DNA from: Paenibacillus glycanilyticus NBRC 16618 | Lineage (GTDB): Bacteria; Bacillota; Bacilli; Paenibacillales; Paenibacillaceae | Reading direction: 5' to 3' | Assembly: GCF_004000805.1 (NCBI RefSeq) | Contig: NZ_BILY01000003.1 | Coordinates: 186,001 to 250,000, forward strand | DNA: 64,000 bases | Part shown: piece by piece, positions 17,601 through 26,322 of the stretch | Layout of the letters: each line of letters starts with the position of its first letter | How positions within the stretch are numbered: position 1 is the first letter of the stretch | Position numbers and translations under genes: made by a program | Notes under the pieces: model-generated | Told to the model about the DNA's origin: nothing | The model's input: only the letters and a program-made list of their open reading frames with translations | Databases searched by the model: none

Positions 17601-19101
17601 TCCATAAAGCGAACTGATGATAGCCCATATAAGCCATCTCGTTCGGATTCTGATAGCTGTAATCCAGCCCCGACATTTGAGTCAAGTTAATGCCCCACAT
17701 CGGCGGGCCGTCATAACGCTGGCCCATCAACCTGGTATCCGGCACCGTATTCCGGTCCCGAACCGAGAATCCGGCGGAGTCCGCCGAACCGACATGCACG
17801 TCAAAACCTCCGGCAAGAGGAGGTACTTTGGCGATGTAGCCTACCAATTCTTCAACTCCGTGCATGTTGGCATCGGCAACCGGCGTATTCGTATTAATGC
17901 CGCGGATCTTCAAGATGCCAAACCCCGTTGAAGTCCATGCCGTTGTTGGATCGAGCGGATCGACAACAAGCGGCGCGCGCTCATGGTTCGACCACCATTC
18001 CGGATAATACTCCGGCTCCGTCCCTTTGTGCTCCTGCTTCAGGGTCCAGGTCAAGCCCGCATCCGAGCTGACGTACATCCACGCGTTGCCCGCATCGGAA
18101 TCGCCGGCTTGCGCGTAGATAAGCGAAGCGTTGGACGGATCGATATCGATGCCGACAACCGTCTTTTGCACGATTTCACTGTGATCATTGGAATCAAACA
18201 CCTTGGTAAGCGCCGAATCCGTGCGTTCCGCCCGCAGAATGGTCTGTCCGCTAGTTAAAAGCAAGATACCATTCGCATTTACCGCGGCGCGGAAGAAATG
18301 ATTGGAGTCGCTGCCTGTTGGCCCGCTCAGCTTCGCGAAGCTTGCGCCGCCGTTAGTTGTCTTGTAAACGCTGTCTTCGTAGACGCCGACATAGAAAATC
18401 TTGGTATCGCCCGATGCCGTCGTACCCGAATTTTTATCGAATGCGACAAACGAAAATCCGCCGCAGCCCGCTTGGTCCTGGCAGGTTGGCGTATTGGGCA
18501 GACCGCCAGCCAGCTTGGACCATGCGTTATTCCCTTTCTTCGACCACAATCCGTCGCCGCGCGAGGCGAAATAAACGCTTCCGGAACGGTTCGGGTCAAC
18601 CGCCAGCCGCTCTCCCGTTTCCGAGCGGAGCGCGTCGTTGCCTCCCATGTAAATATCGTTCTTTCCCATGCCCGTAGCTACCCAAGTCTCGCCGCGATTA
18701 TGGGAAACGTAAATTTCTCCGCCTTCGCCACTCGCGCCATTAACGGCCATGTACACATCATCCGCGGCACCCGGATCAATCGCTATGCTCTCCACGGAAT
18801 AGCCATGGCGATTAGCCAGGCTAAGCCAATCCGATAACGGCTCCCAGCGGTCTTCATCGCGTACATAACGGTACGCGCCGCCAACGTCAGTCTTCGCATA
18901 CATCAGATAAGGGGCCGTCTTTTGCGCAACAAGACCGGTTACCCAGCCCATGCCCTGCAGATTTACGCTATTCCAATCCCATGGCTGCTCCGTTTCTGCG
19001 GCAGGCGATGCTTGAACGCTTGGCGTTCCAACAAAACCTATTCCTTGCATGAGCAATACGGCCGCAAACACGGCGCTCAACCACTTCTTGTTTCTTCTCA
19101 T
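14602..19101 (-). CDS. Cell-surface GH74 xyloglucanase with Ig, Fn3 and three SLH domains
   Basis: 1499 residues; signal peptide to about residue 32. The GH74 propellers span about 40-800, with Asp72 in YAKTDVGGAYRY and the second catalytic block MSGLDYSYQNPNEM. After it come an Ig-like module (about 810-905, KVEFFDGELKLGEDTTAPYS), a linker module, an Fn3 domain (about 1010-1105, SRYEVYQDG...LKPDTEYSYRIVA), a stalk-like domain common before SLH repeats, and three SLH domains (about 1315-1499: FTDVGSVKWAQEAI, FKDVKQGAWYEHEV, YADEASISSYAKEA, each closed by TRAEF/TREEM/TRAEA). SLH domains bind pyruvylated secondary wall polymer, so the enzyme should stay on the cell. Start ATG follows GGAGGGTTAGACC, 24 bp after the CBM protein gene: same operon. 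Confidence 0.95.
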   Translation of the reverse strand: MRRNKKWLSAVFAAVLLMQGIGFVGTPSVQASPAAETEQPWDWNSVNLQGMGWVTGLVAQKTAPYLMYAKTDVGGAYRYVRDEDRWEPLSDWLSLANRHGYSVESIAIDPGAADDVYMAVNGASGEGGEIYVSHNRGETWVATGMGKNDIYMGGNDALRSETGERLAVDPNRSGSVYFASRGDGLWSKKGNNAWSKLAGGLPNTPTCQDQAGCGGFSFVAFDKNSGTTASGDTKIFYVGVYEDSVYKTTNGGASFAKLSGPTGSDSNHFFRAAVNANGILLLTSGQTILRAERTDSALTKVFDSNDHSEIVQKTVVGIDIDPSNASLIYAQAGDSDAGNAWMYVSSDAGLTWTLKQEHKGTEPEYYPEWWSNHERAPLVVDPLDPTTAWTSTGFGILKIRGINTNTPVADANMHGVEELVGYIAKVPPLAGGFDVHVGSADSAGFSVRDRNTVPDTRLMGQRYDGPPMWGINLTQMSGLDYSYQNPNEMAYMGYHQFALWNGAPFNFYGTTHDGGRTWEESATPSDLETTGGMIAMSSTTPSSLIWSPYNGYMKYSEDGGITWKDSIGIESQTFGHLYERNSYWWSSTQNLASDKVNGSKFYMFTEKDSKIAQFYMSEDGGKTWKKTYTGFEAQGDEDYTASNPEHKVNFAALPFVKVKVNPAKEGDVFLASKQGDFGDDHAGQYSKLYRSTDASVSDFIEVPNVQAAVDVAFGKGDSPDQPYIYLYGIANGDSTSGVYVSKDNAKSWHKITDGRHSFGGTNSIEADMRYKDRVYLSLEGRGFVYGQPAGLPEVNVSDIQSDHELPNAVQAGRVYQTGANVGIQAEATAATGSSIAKVEFFDGELKLGEDTTAPYSIQLDADTPGDYYVVAKAIDSQGREQYSSPQDFSVRNLTEVTGISYKNGSGQPISSLVGGQTVKVETSVQNNTSIAQQVNLVAALEDSQAKPVKLVKTTASLKGSGKAVLGAELKLPASVDGHIVKVYVWDNGQSASQPAISTIPDTTAPSWPKTAKLYYTERGAISVKLYWANAADDFGVSRYEVYQDGVAAPIATVDGNAVRQFTVTGLKPDTEYSYRIVAMDGEGTVSDALGPVQIRTLTADPAVPSVPGTTAPAKDNDPTVKGGTIQAVPSMEGTHAALHLKAQTISDAIQGAVKDKTDVISIETAASTDKFDSLDLDIPAASVREAKKQGINQIRIVMPFFTLTLSTDAIAGLHANDQTIKLQVSMLAASDSAGKLVYDFNLLVDGTAIHTFNGYHSVKVEIPYSLQSGQKRGTVIASYVGEGGKLEPVKNSRYDGLSGMLVFYPPHFSQYAITSSSPSFTDVGSVKWAQEAIDGLSARQIVNGPQKGHFAPQNKVTRAEFITMLIRTFDLQQPSAVSSFKDVKQGAWYEHEVASAEKLGIVKGYMDGSFGVNLTITREEMAAMIWNAANAFGLKPSTGIPAAKYADEASISSYAKEAVHQLSEAGLLKGYGNGSFMPGGSATRAEAAVLVYRILQAAN

Positions 19102-19125
19102 GGTCTAACCCTCCATTCTTTCCCG

Positions 19126-21813
19126 TTAAGACGGATCGGCGGCAACTACCGGCGAATAGGCAGATGATTGCTCAGGCTTTAACGCGTAAGCATAAATGCG
19201 GTATCCGGCTGATTCCTCCGGAACGATAAATCCAGCATGCACAACGGAGGATTCGGAAGCGGACACTTCCGCGCGGACCGTTGAGCGATCCACAACCTCG
19301 CCGGAAGCGTCCCGCAGTTCAACAACGTACACAGCTTCCAGATTCATGAAAGACTCGTTCATAAATTGCACGGATACATCCTTATAATTGATCCCCGCAT
19401 AAGGAAGATCCGCCGTGCCATCGGTTATCTTAATCGAATCAACCGCAACATAATCAGCCGGTTTCGGCAGCGGGACGACCGCATCGGAGGTAAGAAGCTG
19501 AACATCATCCAGATAACCGATCCAGTTCTCTGACGAATCTCCTTCAACGGACCAAGTGATCTCCGCTTTCTGAGGAACGGTCGCCCCGGCTCCGGGAGTG
19601 AAAGTCACTTCGTATTGACCAGGTACGGTTGTCGTTTCGATTACCGTTGATTTGATTAGATCATTTCCTTCGTTTCCTGCAATGTTCACGTTCACATCGG
19701 CCGGCGTGGATCCTCTCATGGAGAATCTAAGCGTATAGCTTTGTCCGATCGCAACATCCGCCCCATCCAGCTTCACTACTGCCTGGCCTTGGCCAGCCCC
19801 GATCGTTATTTTCCCACGCCCATTTTCATTGGCTAATCCAGCACCGGTCCCCGATACGGTCCAATGATCCAAACCGCTAGTGAAATCGCCATTCCGGACA
19901 TGATTGTTCACGAACGGCAACGGCTGCATCCTTACGTTATCGATATAAGTCGTTGTAGCCGTGGACCAGAAAATATGGCCGATCGACAAACGGTCGATCT
20001 TGTCCACGTCGCCCAGGAATGGAATATTTTGTCGCTTCAGCTCTCCGTTCAAGTAAATATCATAGGTATGCGTTGGGACATGAACGATCAGTTTGTAGTC
20101 GCGCCATTCGTTTGTATTGAAGTCCCCATCCACAATGCGGTGTCCGGGTGCTTCCGTGCTATCGAAGTTCTCGCCGACCATATTGAACCGCAAGCCCCAA
20201 GCTTCAACAAGCGACAAGGCATCCTGGCCGGAGGTGCTGTCCCAGAGCCGGACGATCGATACGGCGCTTTGATCCGTATTTTTCATGCGGTATTCAAAAG
20301 TGAAGTTTCCGCTCTGCGGGTCAAACGATTTCGTAAGACCGTTAGGGGAGTTTTGCAAATCATGCTTCATCTTAAGCAGCTTGCCGCCATCCTGGGAAAC
20401 GACCTCATAGGAGCCTTCGTCAGGATTGGTGCCGTTTGGAGTCCAGCCTTCCGGAAGTCCGCCAATCTCCGTAGTCTCGAAGTTCTCGTTAACGGCCGCG
20501 GGCTGAACAAGCCTAAAATGTACGATATAGCGATCCGAGCCTCCGCTATCGGACACGGTAATATCCGCTTGTCCAGGCAAGCTTTGCGCTTGTTCAATCG
20601 CTACCTGATTGCCGTCTTGCGCCGTTGCCGTGACTGCCGGAACGGCCGTCGTGCCAACAGCTAGATCATAATAGTAAGTGTGTGTAGCGGGATCAAAATC
20701 AGGAATAGCCGTATCATCGATTAGAAGCCCGGATAAAGAATGGGGAGCAGCAGGCGTTTCAGGCTCTTCTCCCGAATCCCCGTCCGAAACCTCGCTTAAA
20801 GTGAAATCATCCAGGTAAACCTGATCTGCGCCTTCGCTCCAAACGGATACGAATTGCGTGCCCCACTCCTCAGCCATATCAGCAGGTGTCTCGAACGTAA
20901 TCTCCTTGTAAGTGAAATCCGCATCGCCCGGACCAAACTGGAAAGAGCCGTAAGCTTGGGAAGAAGCGTCTCCTGGCCTCTTATAATTAACCATGACCGT
21001 AGCGGTCTGCGTACCTGTACCCGTTCCCGCCGTTTTGCCCCATACGCCAAGCTTGTACGTCTTTCCTGGCTGGAGAGTAACTACTTGACGGCCTCCATTA
21101 TTCAAAAGCACTTGAAGGCTCGCATTCCCCGCGTGTGCGGTATCGCCTGAAGCCGTAAAGCCTTGGCCCCATGCCTGCCAATTCGTTATTCCGTCCTCCA
21201 TACCCGGATTAAGAAGCAGCGTATTGACTGGAGGCTGCGGCGAAGTGCCTGTGCCGCCTTCTCCTGGATCTTCACCCCCGGGCGTACCGCCCAAGGTTGG
21301 ACGGATGGAGATCTGCTTCAAGGAAAACGCCGTCATATTGCCGCCAAATGGAATTTGCAGCGTTGCGCTTTCCAAATCTTCGGACGGCGTAAAGGTCACG
21401 GAGTAATGGTGCTCCTCACCAAGCGTCAAGGTCTGCTGAGACAGGACGATGTTGTTGCCGCCATTTCCGCTTGCCCTGAGCCAAATTTCGATGCCCCGTT
21501 CTTCCAGCGCCTTGGCGTCAAAGGAAAACGTATATTCCACGTCTTTGGCAAGCGCGCCCGTTGTCTGCCCTAGAGATTGCGCCCACATGTCATCTTGAAC
21601 CAAGGGCGTGAAGGTTGCCCAACCGTTTGCCGTTTCAAACGAGGTTTTTCCCGTATCCAGCCACCAATCCGCAAGCCCCTGCGCGAAATCGCCGTTATGG
21701 ACAATTTCGCCGCTACCTTCTGCCATGGCCTTGTTGGAAACGCTTCCTAAACTTTGAACAAATAGTACGGCCGTTACGACTAGCATAAATAATCTTTTCC
21801 TGCGTCTCGACAC
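19126..21813 (-). CDS. Secreted multi-domain carbohydrate-binding protein without a recognisable catalytic domain
   Basis: 895 residues from GTG 21813 (after GGGGGAGG); signal peptide to about residue 31. CBM4_9/CenC-like beta-sandwiches begin at IVHNGDFAQGLADWW, at LLNPGMEDGITNWQAWG and at HVRNGDFTSGLDHWTVSG (each ending in a YLDD-type Asp motif or equivalent). Between them are a cadherin-like beta-sandwich (LSGLLIDDTAIPDFDPATHTYYYD) and a LamG/concanavalin-like domain of about 200 residues (ENFETTEIGGLPEGWTPNG). The last 100 residues are an unassigned beta domain. No GH, lyase or esterase motif is visible. It lies 24 bp upstream of the SLH-GH74 gene and leads that operon, so it may capture xyloglucan for that enzyme. 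Alternatively one domain could be an unrecognised catalytic module. Confidence 0.7.
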   Translation of the reverse strand: MSRRRKRLFMLVVTAVLFVQSLGSVSNKAMAEGSGEIVHNGDFAQGLADWWLDTGKTSFETANGWATFTPLVQDDMWAQSLGQTTGALAKDVEYTFSFDAKALEERGIEIWLRASGNGGNNIVLSQQTLTLGEEHHYSVTFTPSEDLESATLQIPFGGNMTAFSLKQISIRPTLGGTPGGEDPGEGGTGTSPQPPVNTLLLNPGMEDGITNWQAWGQGFTASGDTAHAGNASLQVLLNNGGRQVVTLQPGKTYKLGVWGKTAGTGTGTQTATVMVNYKRPGDASSQAYGSFQFGPGDADFTYKEITFETPADMAEEWGTQFVSVWSEGADQVYLDDFTLSEVSDGDSGEEPETPAAPHSLSGLLIDDTAIPDFDPATHTYYYDLAVGTTAVPAVTATAQDGNQVAIEQAQSLPGQADITVSDSGGSDRYIVHFRLVQPAAVNENFETTEIGGLPEGWTPNGTNPDEGSYEVVSQDGGKLLKMKHDLQNSPNGLTKSFDPQSGNFTFEYRMKNTDQSAVSIVRLWDSTSGQDALSLVEAWGLRFNMVGENFDSTEAPGHRIVDGDFNTNEWRDYKLIVHVPTHTYDIYLNGELKRQNIPFLGDVDKIDRLSIGHIFWSTATTTYIDNVRMQPLPFVNNHVRNGDFTSGLDHWTVSGTGAGLANENGRGKITIGAGQGQAVVKLDGADVAIGQSYTLRFSMRGSTPADVNVNIAGNEGNDLIKSTVIETTTVPGQYEVTFTPGAGATVPQKAEITWSVEGDSSENWIGYLDDVQLLTSDAVVPLPKPADYVAVDSIKITDGTADLPYAGINYKDVSVQFMNESFMNLEAVYVVELRDASGEVVDRSTVRAEVSASESSVVHAGFIVPEESAGYRIYAYALKPEQSSAYSPVVAADPS

Positions 21814-21850
21814 GTGTACCTCCCCCTTTCAATTCCAAAAACACTCCTAT

Positions 21851-21864
21851 TGTAAGCGGTTGCA
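21851..21864. promoter_or_regulatory. cre site in the leader of the CBM/GH74 operon
   Basis: TGTAAGCGGTTGCA matches the CcpA consensus at 13 of 14 positions. It lies about 60 nt downstream of the -10 and 38 bp before the GTG start, a roadblock position. Confidence 0.7.
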
Positions 21865-21925
21865 AATTGATGCGATTATTCGGCAACTCCTCCCCTTTTA
21901 TTGGATATTTCCTTTCGTGTAAGAG

Positions 21926-21981
21926 TGTATATGATCCGGCCGAAAATTGGAGTGGGAGAAGAGAATGATCAGGGTAGGAAG
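21926..21981 (-). promoter_or_regulatory. Promoter with shared CTACC operator (CBM/GH74 operon)
   Basis: Minus strand: operator 21981-21950 containing CTTCCTACC and ending TCTCCCACTC, then 18 nt, then -10 TATACA (21931-21926). The first base of CTACC is 46 nt from the -10. The 32-nt operator is identical at 25 positions to that of the 42-kb promoter. The rest of the gap 21982-22096 holds nothing recognised. Confidence 0.6.
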
Positions 21982-22096
21982 GATTGATGGGAACGGTTAA
22001 AAGAAGGGCTGAAAGTCCGGGGTCTAGTCCACCGAAACGGCGATCCTTCCCCCTACGGTAATCTCAATTTCCTACCTGCCTTAAGGCTCGGGCAGA

Positions 22097-22133
22097 AGGA
22101 AAGGCGCCTCCAATGGCCGAAGGCGCCTTTCCT
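22097..22133 (-). terminator. Terminator of the GH52 gene
   Basis: A 13-bp perfect stem (AGGAAAGGCGCCT 22097-22109 with 22121-22133), 19 nt after the GH52 stop, followed by TTC-rich sequence. Confidence 0.75.
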
Positions 22134-22152
22134 CATCCCTATTTCTTATTGC

Positions 22153-24279
22153 TTATTTCTTGTTTCTCTCGTCCAGCCATAGAATCGAGGTTACGCCTCG
22201 CGGATAATACCGGCTTCCTTTTACGATGCCTTCATGGGTCTGGTCGCTCCACGCCCAATAAGCATTTTGCGGATCCTTAAGCCAAGATACGTGGGCGTGA
22301 TCAGCCGCAGTATGCTGCTCCGGTTGAATAACGCCAAGTACCTTTCTGGCAACATACTGGTTCAAATAAATTTTGCTGGACCAGGAATTTATGCTCGTTG
22401 ACGATAACTGCCATCCGCCGTCCGAGAAAAGGCATATGCCGGGTACAAGGATGTTCTCCAAATGCTTCTTCAAGGCGCTTAAGTAACCCGCATACGGGCT
22501 TTCCTTGCCATAGACATCAAACAAACCTGCTGCATACGGATATACGAGACCTTCAACGGCAGGAATGATGCGGGATACGCTCTTTCCATCCAATATGGCG
22601 GGAATCGTACCGTCTTTCTCCACTCCCGAAGCTACGGTTGACGCGCAGCGGCAAGCCTGTTCAGCCGCAAGTCCGGCAAGCTCCGCTTCTCCTTCTTCTT
22701 CAAACCGGTGAGCTAGCAAAACATAGACCGCCCAGCATTTGCTCGCAATGTAGATATTCCGGCGGGATTGTCCAAGCGAGACGTCCAAGCTGTCGTAGGT
22801 CGTAATTTCCGCGCCGCCATTCGTCCGGCTGCTCTCCAGATCCATCAGGCCGTCTCTTTGTTCAGCCTGATGATGATCGCGGTTCAGCATGCTGGTGAAG
22901 CAGCTCTTAATGAGCGGCATCTTGCTTGCCAGCCAAGCACGGTCTTGCGTCTTCTCCGCATAAATCAGCGCGCATAACAGCCAATTCGTCAGTTGCTCCT
23001 GTGTCATGTACGAGAAGCAATCCTCGATCTCCGATATTTCATAGGCCGAATATTGCGGTCTTGAAAAGACGTTTGCCACTCCCATATCATGCGTAAAGCT
23101 GATGCCGCCTTCATATTTGCGTAGGCTGCCGTATTCTTGAACTTCATCCGTATAGCTATAACGTTCGGCGAACAAATCCAGCACGTTGCGAACCGTCCAA
23201 GGGTTCATTTTCATCTCGAAAAATAATTGGTCCACGGTCAAATCAAGAGTATTGATCATGCGATATTCGCCTTCGTTGACGATCCATACCGGCTTTCCCT
23301 GTACATCGAGCAATTCCGTGCTGCCGTAATAGCTGTGAACGGAATGGCGAATCAGGAATTTCTGATCCTCCGAGAGGCCAACTTCATCCATCTCATCTTC
23401 CAATTGTCCGGAAGCGGCAAGAACAGAATCGAATCGTTCTAGAGCATAACGAGCAACTGATTCAATCGAATCAAACAGCTTCGAATAGTAATATGATCCT
23501 TGCAGTCCGGAAGTTACGATGCCAGCCTGGTAGAAGCAAATGGCATATCGGACCGTCACCTTCTCGCCGGCCGGCACTTCGGTCAATAAGGCCCCACATG
23601 ATCCGAGACCAAACGTATGATGGGCTTTCGAACGGGGCTTTAGAATGCTCTCCATATCAAATCCTAGGGAGGAATACGTCTCCTTATTCTCGGTCACGAT
23701 CGCAGTCCGGAGCCCTTGGCCAACTCCGATATATCCTGCGGTCATGGTATCGTCGATTCTTCTCATGTTAGAATACGGATCATTGCCTTGGTATCCGAAG
23801 AATATCGTCCTAGCCTTGTCTCCGCTCGTATTGTCCAGAGTCAATTCCGCCCACACCGCCGGCACCAAAGCCGCCTTAAGCTCTTCCGCCTCTGCCAGCT
23901 CCGGATCGGGTACCGGCTGAATTTGCGTCAAAATGCGGAAGCTCAAATCTCCGGCGCGCCATACATCGGTTGCGGCTTTATAGTCCCGCGTAATCGCGTC
24001 TAAAGGGAAAGCTTTAAGAATAGCAGATTCCGCTTCAGCCTCCCCCCCGGATTGGACGTAACGTTGTCTTTCGTTATCGCTTCCCGCATAAAACGGAAGC
24101 AGTTCATAATGGCCGCCGTCTAGGCTGGAGCAGCCAATATATATATTTTGGTCAGCTGGTTTGCCCAGCTCGAGACCAAATCCTCCGTTTGCACCCGGAT
24201 ATCCTAACGTAAAGCTGGCAAACGCACCTAACGGGGAATGCTGTGCATTAAAGAAGATCGATTCGTGGTTGGCTTTCAT
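22153..24279 (-). CDS. GH52 beta-xylosidase, cytoplasmic
   Basis: 708 residues, close to the about 705 of the Geobacillus enzyme, no signal peptide. Glu336 in WIVNEGEYRMINTLDLT and Asp496 in ITTYDSLDVSLGQSR match the catalytic Glu335 and Asp495 of Geobacillus XynB2 in context. The N-terminus SIFFNAQHSPLGAFASFTLG is family-typical. It should cleave xylose from the non-reducing end of imported xylo-oligosaccharides with retention. Start ATG follows GGTGGAGTAACT. It is a single-gene unit between two terminators, under one of the shared CTACC-type promoters, so it is probably coregulated with the importer and xyloglucanase operons. Confidence 0.95.
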   Translation of the reverse strand: MKANHESIFFNAQHSPLGAFASFTLGYPGANGGFGLELGKPADQNIYIGCSSLDGGHYELLPFYAGSDNERQRYVQSGGEAEAESAILKAFPLDAITRDYKAATDVWRAGDLSFRILTQIQPVPDPELAEAEELKAALVPAVWAELTLDNTSGDKARTIFFGYQGNDPYSNMRRIDDTMTAGYIGVGQGLRTAIVTENKETYSSLGFDMESILKPRSKAHHTFGLGSCGALLTEVPAGEKVTVRYAICFYQAGIVTSGLQGSYYYSKLFDSIESVARYALERFDSVLAASGQLEDEMDEVGLSEDQKFLIRHSVHSYYGSTELLDVQGKPVWIVNEGEYRMINTLDLTVDQLFFEMKMNPWTVRNVLDLFAERYSYTDEVQEYGSLRKYEGGISFTHDMGVANVFSRPQYSAYEISEIEDCFSYMTQEQLTNWLLCALIYAEKTQDRAWLASKMPLIKSCFTSMLNRDHHQAEQRDGLMDLESSRTNGGAEITTYDSLDVSLGQSRRNIYIASKCWAVYVLLAHRFEEEGEAELAGLAAEQACRCASTVASGVEKDGTIPAILDGKSVSRIIPAVEGLVYPYAAGLFDVYGKESPYAGYLSALKKHLENILVPGICLFSDGGWQLSSTSINSWSSKIYLNQYVARKVLGVIQPEQHTAADHAHVSWLKDPQNAYWAWSDQTHEGIVKGSRYYPRGVTSILWLDERNKK

Positions 24280-24315
24280 AGTTACTCCACCTTCATTTAT
24301 TAATTAATCTCTCCT

Positions 24316-24369
24316 ATTATAAGAAGTCACAGAGTCCCGCAGAGAGGGACAACTGATTGCGCAAGGTAG
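24316..24369 (-). promoter_or_regulatory. Promoter with shared CTACC operator (GH52)
   Basis: Minus strand: 28-nt operator 24369-24342 starting CTACCTTGCGC and ending TTGTCCCTCTC, 20 nt, then perfect -10 TATAAT (24321-24316). CTACC starts 48 nt before the -10. 22 of 28 operator positions equal the 42-kb copy. No consensus -35, as expected for an activated promoter. Confidence 0.65.
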
Positions 24370-24373
24370 CAAA

Positions 24374-24410
24374 AGAAGACGCAAACCGATGAATTCGGCT
24401 TGCATCTTCT
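24374..24410 (-). terminator. Terminator of the first solute-binding protein gene
   Basis: Stem of 15 bp with two mismatches (24374-24388 with 24396-24410, AGAAGAcGCAAaCCG), 13 nt after the stop, with CTTTTGC following. It abuts the GH52 operator. Confidence 0.75.
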
Positions 24411-24423
24411 CTGACGATCAATC

Positions 24424-26202
24424 TTATTTTCTCTTATCCACTTCGGCTTGAACCTCTTGCGTGATCTTGTCGCCGCCTTGCGCTTTCCATTGGGATACGA
24501 ACGTATCAAACGAATCAAGCGGCTGTGTGCCAAGAATAATTTTCAGGTAAGCTTGCTTTTGCAGCGACTGCAAATCTGCCCACGACTTCGTCATTGTTTC
24601 GGTTTGGCCGCCATACACGTTAGGCGTCACCACGATATTGCTCTCGTTGTCGGTTACAACTTTCATCGCATTGTTGTAAGCGAGGTAACCAATGCGGTTG
24701 GCAATCGCCGTATTCAATTCTTCATCTGTAGGTTTGCCCTTCACCACGTTCTCGAGCGGATTGCTGATTTCTGCTTGAAGCTGCTTCAAACCATCCACTT
24801 CCGTTGGGAGAAGAATGCTTTCGTCGGCTTTGCCTGCCAGAATGTCGTTGTATTTCTTTTGCTGGTTGTAGATCAATGCCGGGTCATTAACGCTCAAATC
24901 CACGTATTGCGCATGCGCGGCTACGGATACCGTGCCTGCCTTTTGATACTCCTCGCTTACCGGTACCAGTTCAGGAATTGTTTTGTCCTGGAATTCAGTC
25001 GAGAGGTTGATCAATTGAATAAGGAGCTCCGGATGCGCAAAGCCTTTTTTCACGACCATGTAACCGCCTGGGCTAGGGTTCGAGCCCACATTCAGCTTTC
25101 CGTCGGAACTAAGGAGCGCATAAGCCTTCCAGTCCGCGTTCGGATTATTGTGAATCGTGTTGCCGAGCGGATAATACGGAGCATACCAAGCTTCAAACAC
25201 CATGCCCGCGCGGCCGGAGCTTACGTCTTCCGTTGTTTTGCCGCCGTCTTTCAGACCATATTCTTTATCGAGAGAACCTTCTTTGTACATATCGCGCAAT
25301 ACGGAAAGAGCTGCTTTTGCCTCCGGTTGAATGCCGCCGTATTTCACGGTGCCGTCTTCCCCTTGTTCCCAAGTTGCAGGGAAAGCATTCATTGCCCAAT
25401 AGATCGCATCAAGCGTATGCAAATCGAATTGCGTGCTGTACATGCTGTTGCTTTGCGCCACTAAGCCCAATGTATCGTTTTTGCCATTGCCGTCCGGATC
25501 TTGAGTTGTGAACGCTTTCGAAATGGTGCGGATATCGTCAATCGTTTTTGGTTCCGGCAGGTTAAGCTTTTTGCGCCAATCTTCGCGCACCCATACAAGC
25601 ATCGGCTGTTCTTTTTCCATGCCGTAAGGAATAGCCATCATCTTGCCGCCAAAGTTAACGGTATCAAAAGCATATTTATTAGCCGCATAACGGTCTTTAA
25701 CCTTTTGAGAAGCATATTTCTCGAAGTAAGGCGTCAGATCTTCAATCATATCGCCCTGTACCAATGTGTTTAACATGCTGACCGTTGTTTGCCCTTCAAG
25801 CGGGAAAATATCCGGAATCCGGTTGCTCGCAATGTCGAGCGACAACTTCTTCGCATATTGATCGCCATCGGAAGGGGCTGTCCATTCCAGCTTGCCTTTA
25901 ACGTTCAAGGTTTTCTCTACATAATCTTGGAACGCGTTTTTCTCATAGCTTTGTCCCGCCGGGAACTTTGGATCCTGGTTGATGCTTTTTACAGCCGTAT
26001 AATTCACGACGTCTTTGTAAGGCGCCATTGGATTAAAGGCCGCATCTGGACTTGCACTTGCATCCGTGTTGGTACTCGCCGTGGCACCTGTGTTGTTTGA
26101 ATTCTTTGTAGCGCTTTCATTTGAGTTATTCGAGCAGGCTACCATGGAGAACATCAAGCAAGATGCAAAAACAACGGATAATGCTTTTTTGCTGCGCTTC
26201 AT
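24424..26202 (-). CDS. ABC importer solute-binding lipoprotein (first paralogue)
   Basis: 592 residues. A type II signal peptide MKRSKKALSVVFASC ends in the lipobox SMVAC, so the protein is lipid-anchored outside the membrane; a Ser/Thr/Asn-rich linker follows. The body (IASNRIPDIFPLEG, AIPYGMEKEQPMLVWVREDW, GRAGMVFEAWYAPYYPLG) is an LplA/family-1 oligosaccharide-binding protein. It is strikingly like the protein encoded at 30214-31962 (roughly four in five residues identical by eye). It has no permease genes of its own: a terminator precedes and follows it. It probably feeds the permeases at 28344-30143. Start ATG follows AAGGGGG. A CTACC element and a cre-like site lie upstream. Confidence 0.93.
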   Translation of the reverse strand: MKRSKKALSVVFASCLMFSMVACSNNSNESATKNSNNTGATASTNTDASASPDAAFNPMAPYKDVVNYTAVKSINQDPKFPAGQSYEKNAFQDYVEKTLNVKGKLEWTAPSDGDQYAKKLSLDIASNRIPDIFPLEGQTTVSMLNTLVQGDMIEDLTPYFEKYASQKVKDRYAANKYAFDTVNFGGKMMAIPYGMEKEQPMLVWVREDWRKKLNLPEPKTIDDIRTISKAFTTQDPDGNGKNDTLGLVAQSNSMYSTQFDLHTLDAIYWAMNAFPATWEQGEDGTVKYGGIQPEAKAALSVLRDMYKEGSLDKEYGLKDGGKTTEDVSSGRAGMVFEAWYAPYYPLGNTIHNNPNADWKAYALLSSDGKLNVGSNPSPGGYMVVKKGFAHPELLIQLINLSTEFQDKTIPELVPVSEEYQKAGTVSVAAHAQYVDLSVNDPALIYNQQKKYNDILAGKADESILLPTEVDGLKQLQAEISNPLENVVKGKPTDEELNTAIANRIGYLAYNNAMKVVTDNESNIVVTPNVYGGQTETMTKSWADLQSLQKQAYLKIILGTQPLDSFDTFVSQWKAQGGDKITQEVQAEVDKRK

Positions 26203-26242
26203 TTCTTATTTCCCCCTTAACAAGTGTCTTTCAAACAAGTTT

Positions 26243-26296
26243 ATTGTACCAACCCATAGGGAAATAGCCGTCAGACGACTGGACGCAGCTTGGTAG
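26243..26296 (-). promoter_or_regulatory. Promoter with weaker CTACC element (first solute-binding protein)
   Basis: Minus strand: CTACC at 26296-26292 lies 48 nt before -10 TACAAT (26248-26243), the same geometry as the GH52 promoter. The second half-site is poorly conserved, so operator identity rests on CTACC and spacing only. Confidence 0.4.
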
Positions 26297-26322
26297 AGAA
26301 TAGGCGGATATTCATTTGTTAA

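Noticed and set aside
11697..19101. The two GH74 genes as a recent tandem duplication
   Set aside because: Only the family motifs are shared; accessory domains, length and much of the propeller sequence differ, so they are old paralogues or separately acquired.
24448..25464. 338-codon open frame antisense to the first binding-protein gene
   Set aside because: Mirrors the high codon bias of the real gene; the paralogue at 30-32 kb has only a broken version.
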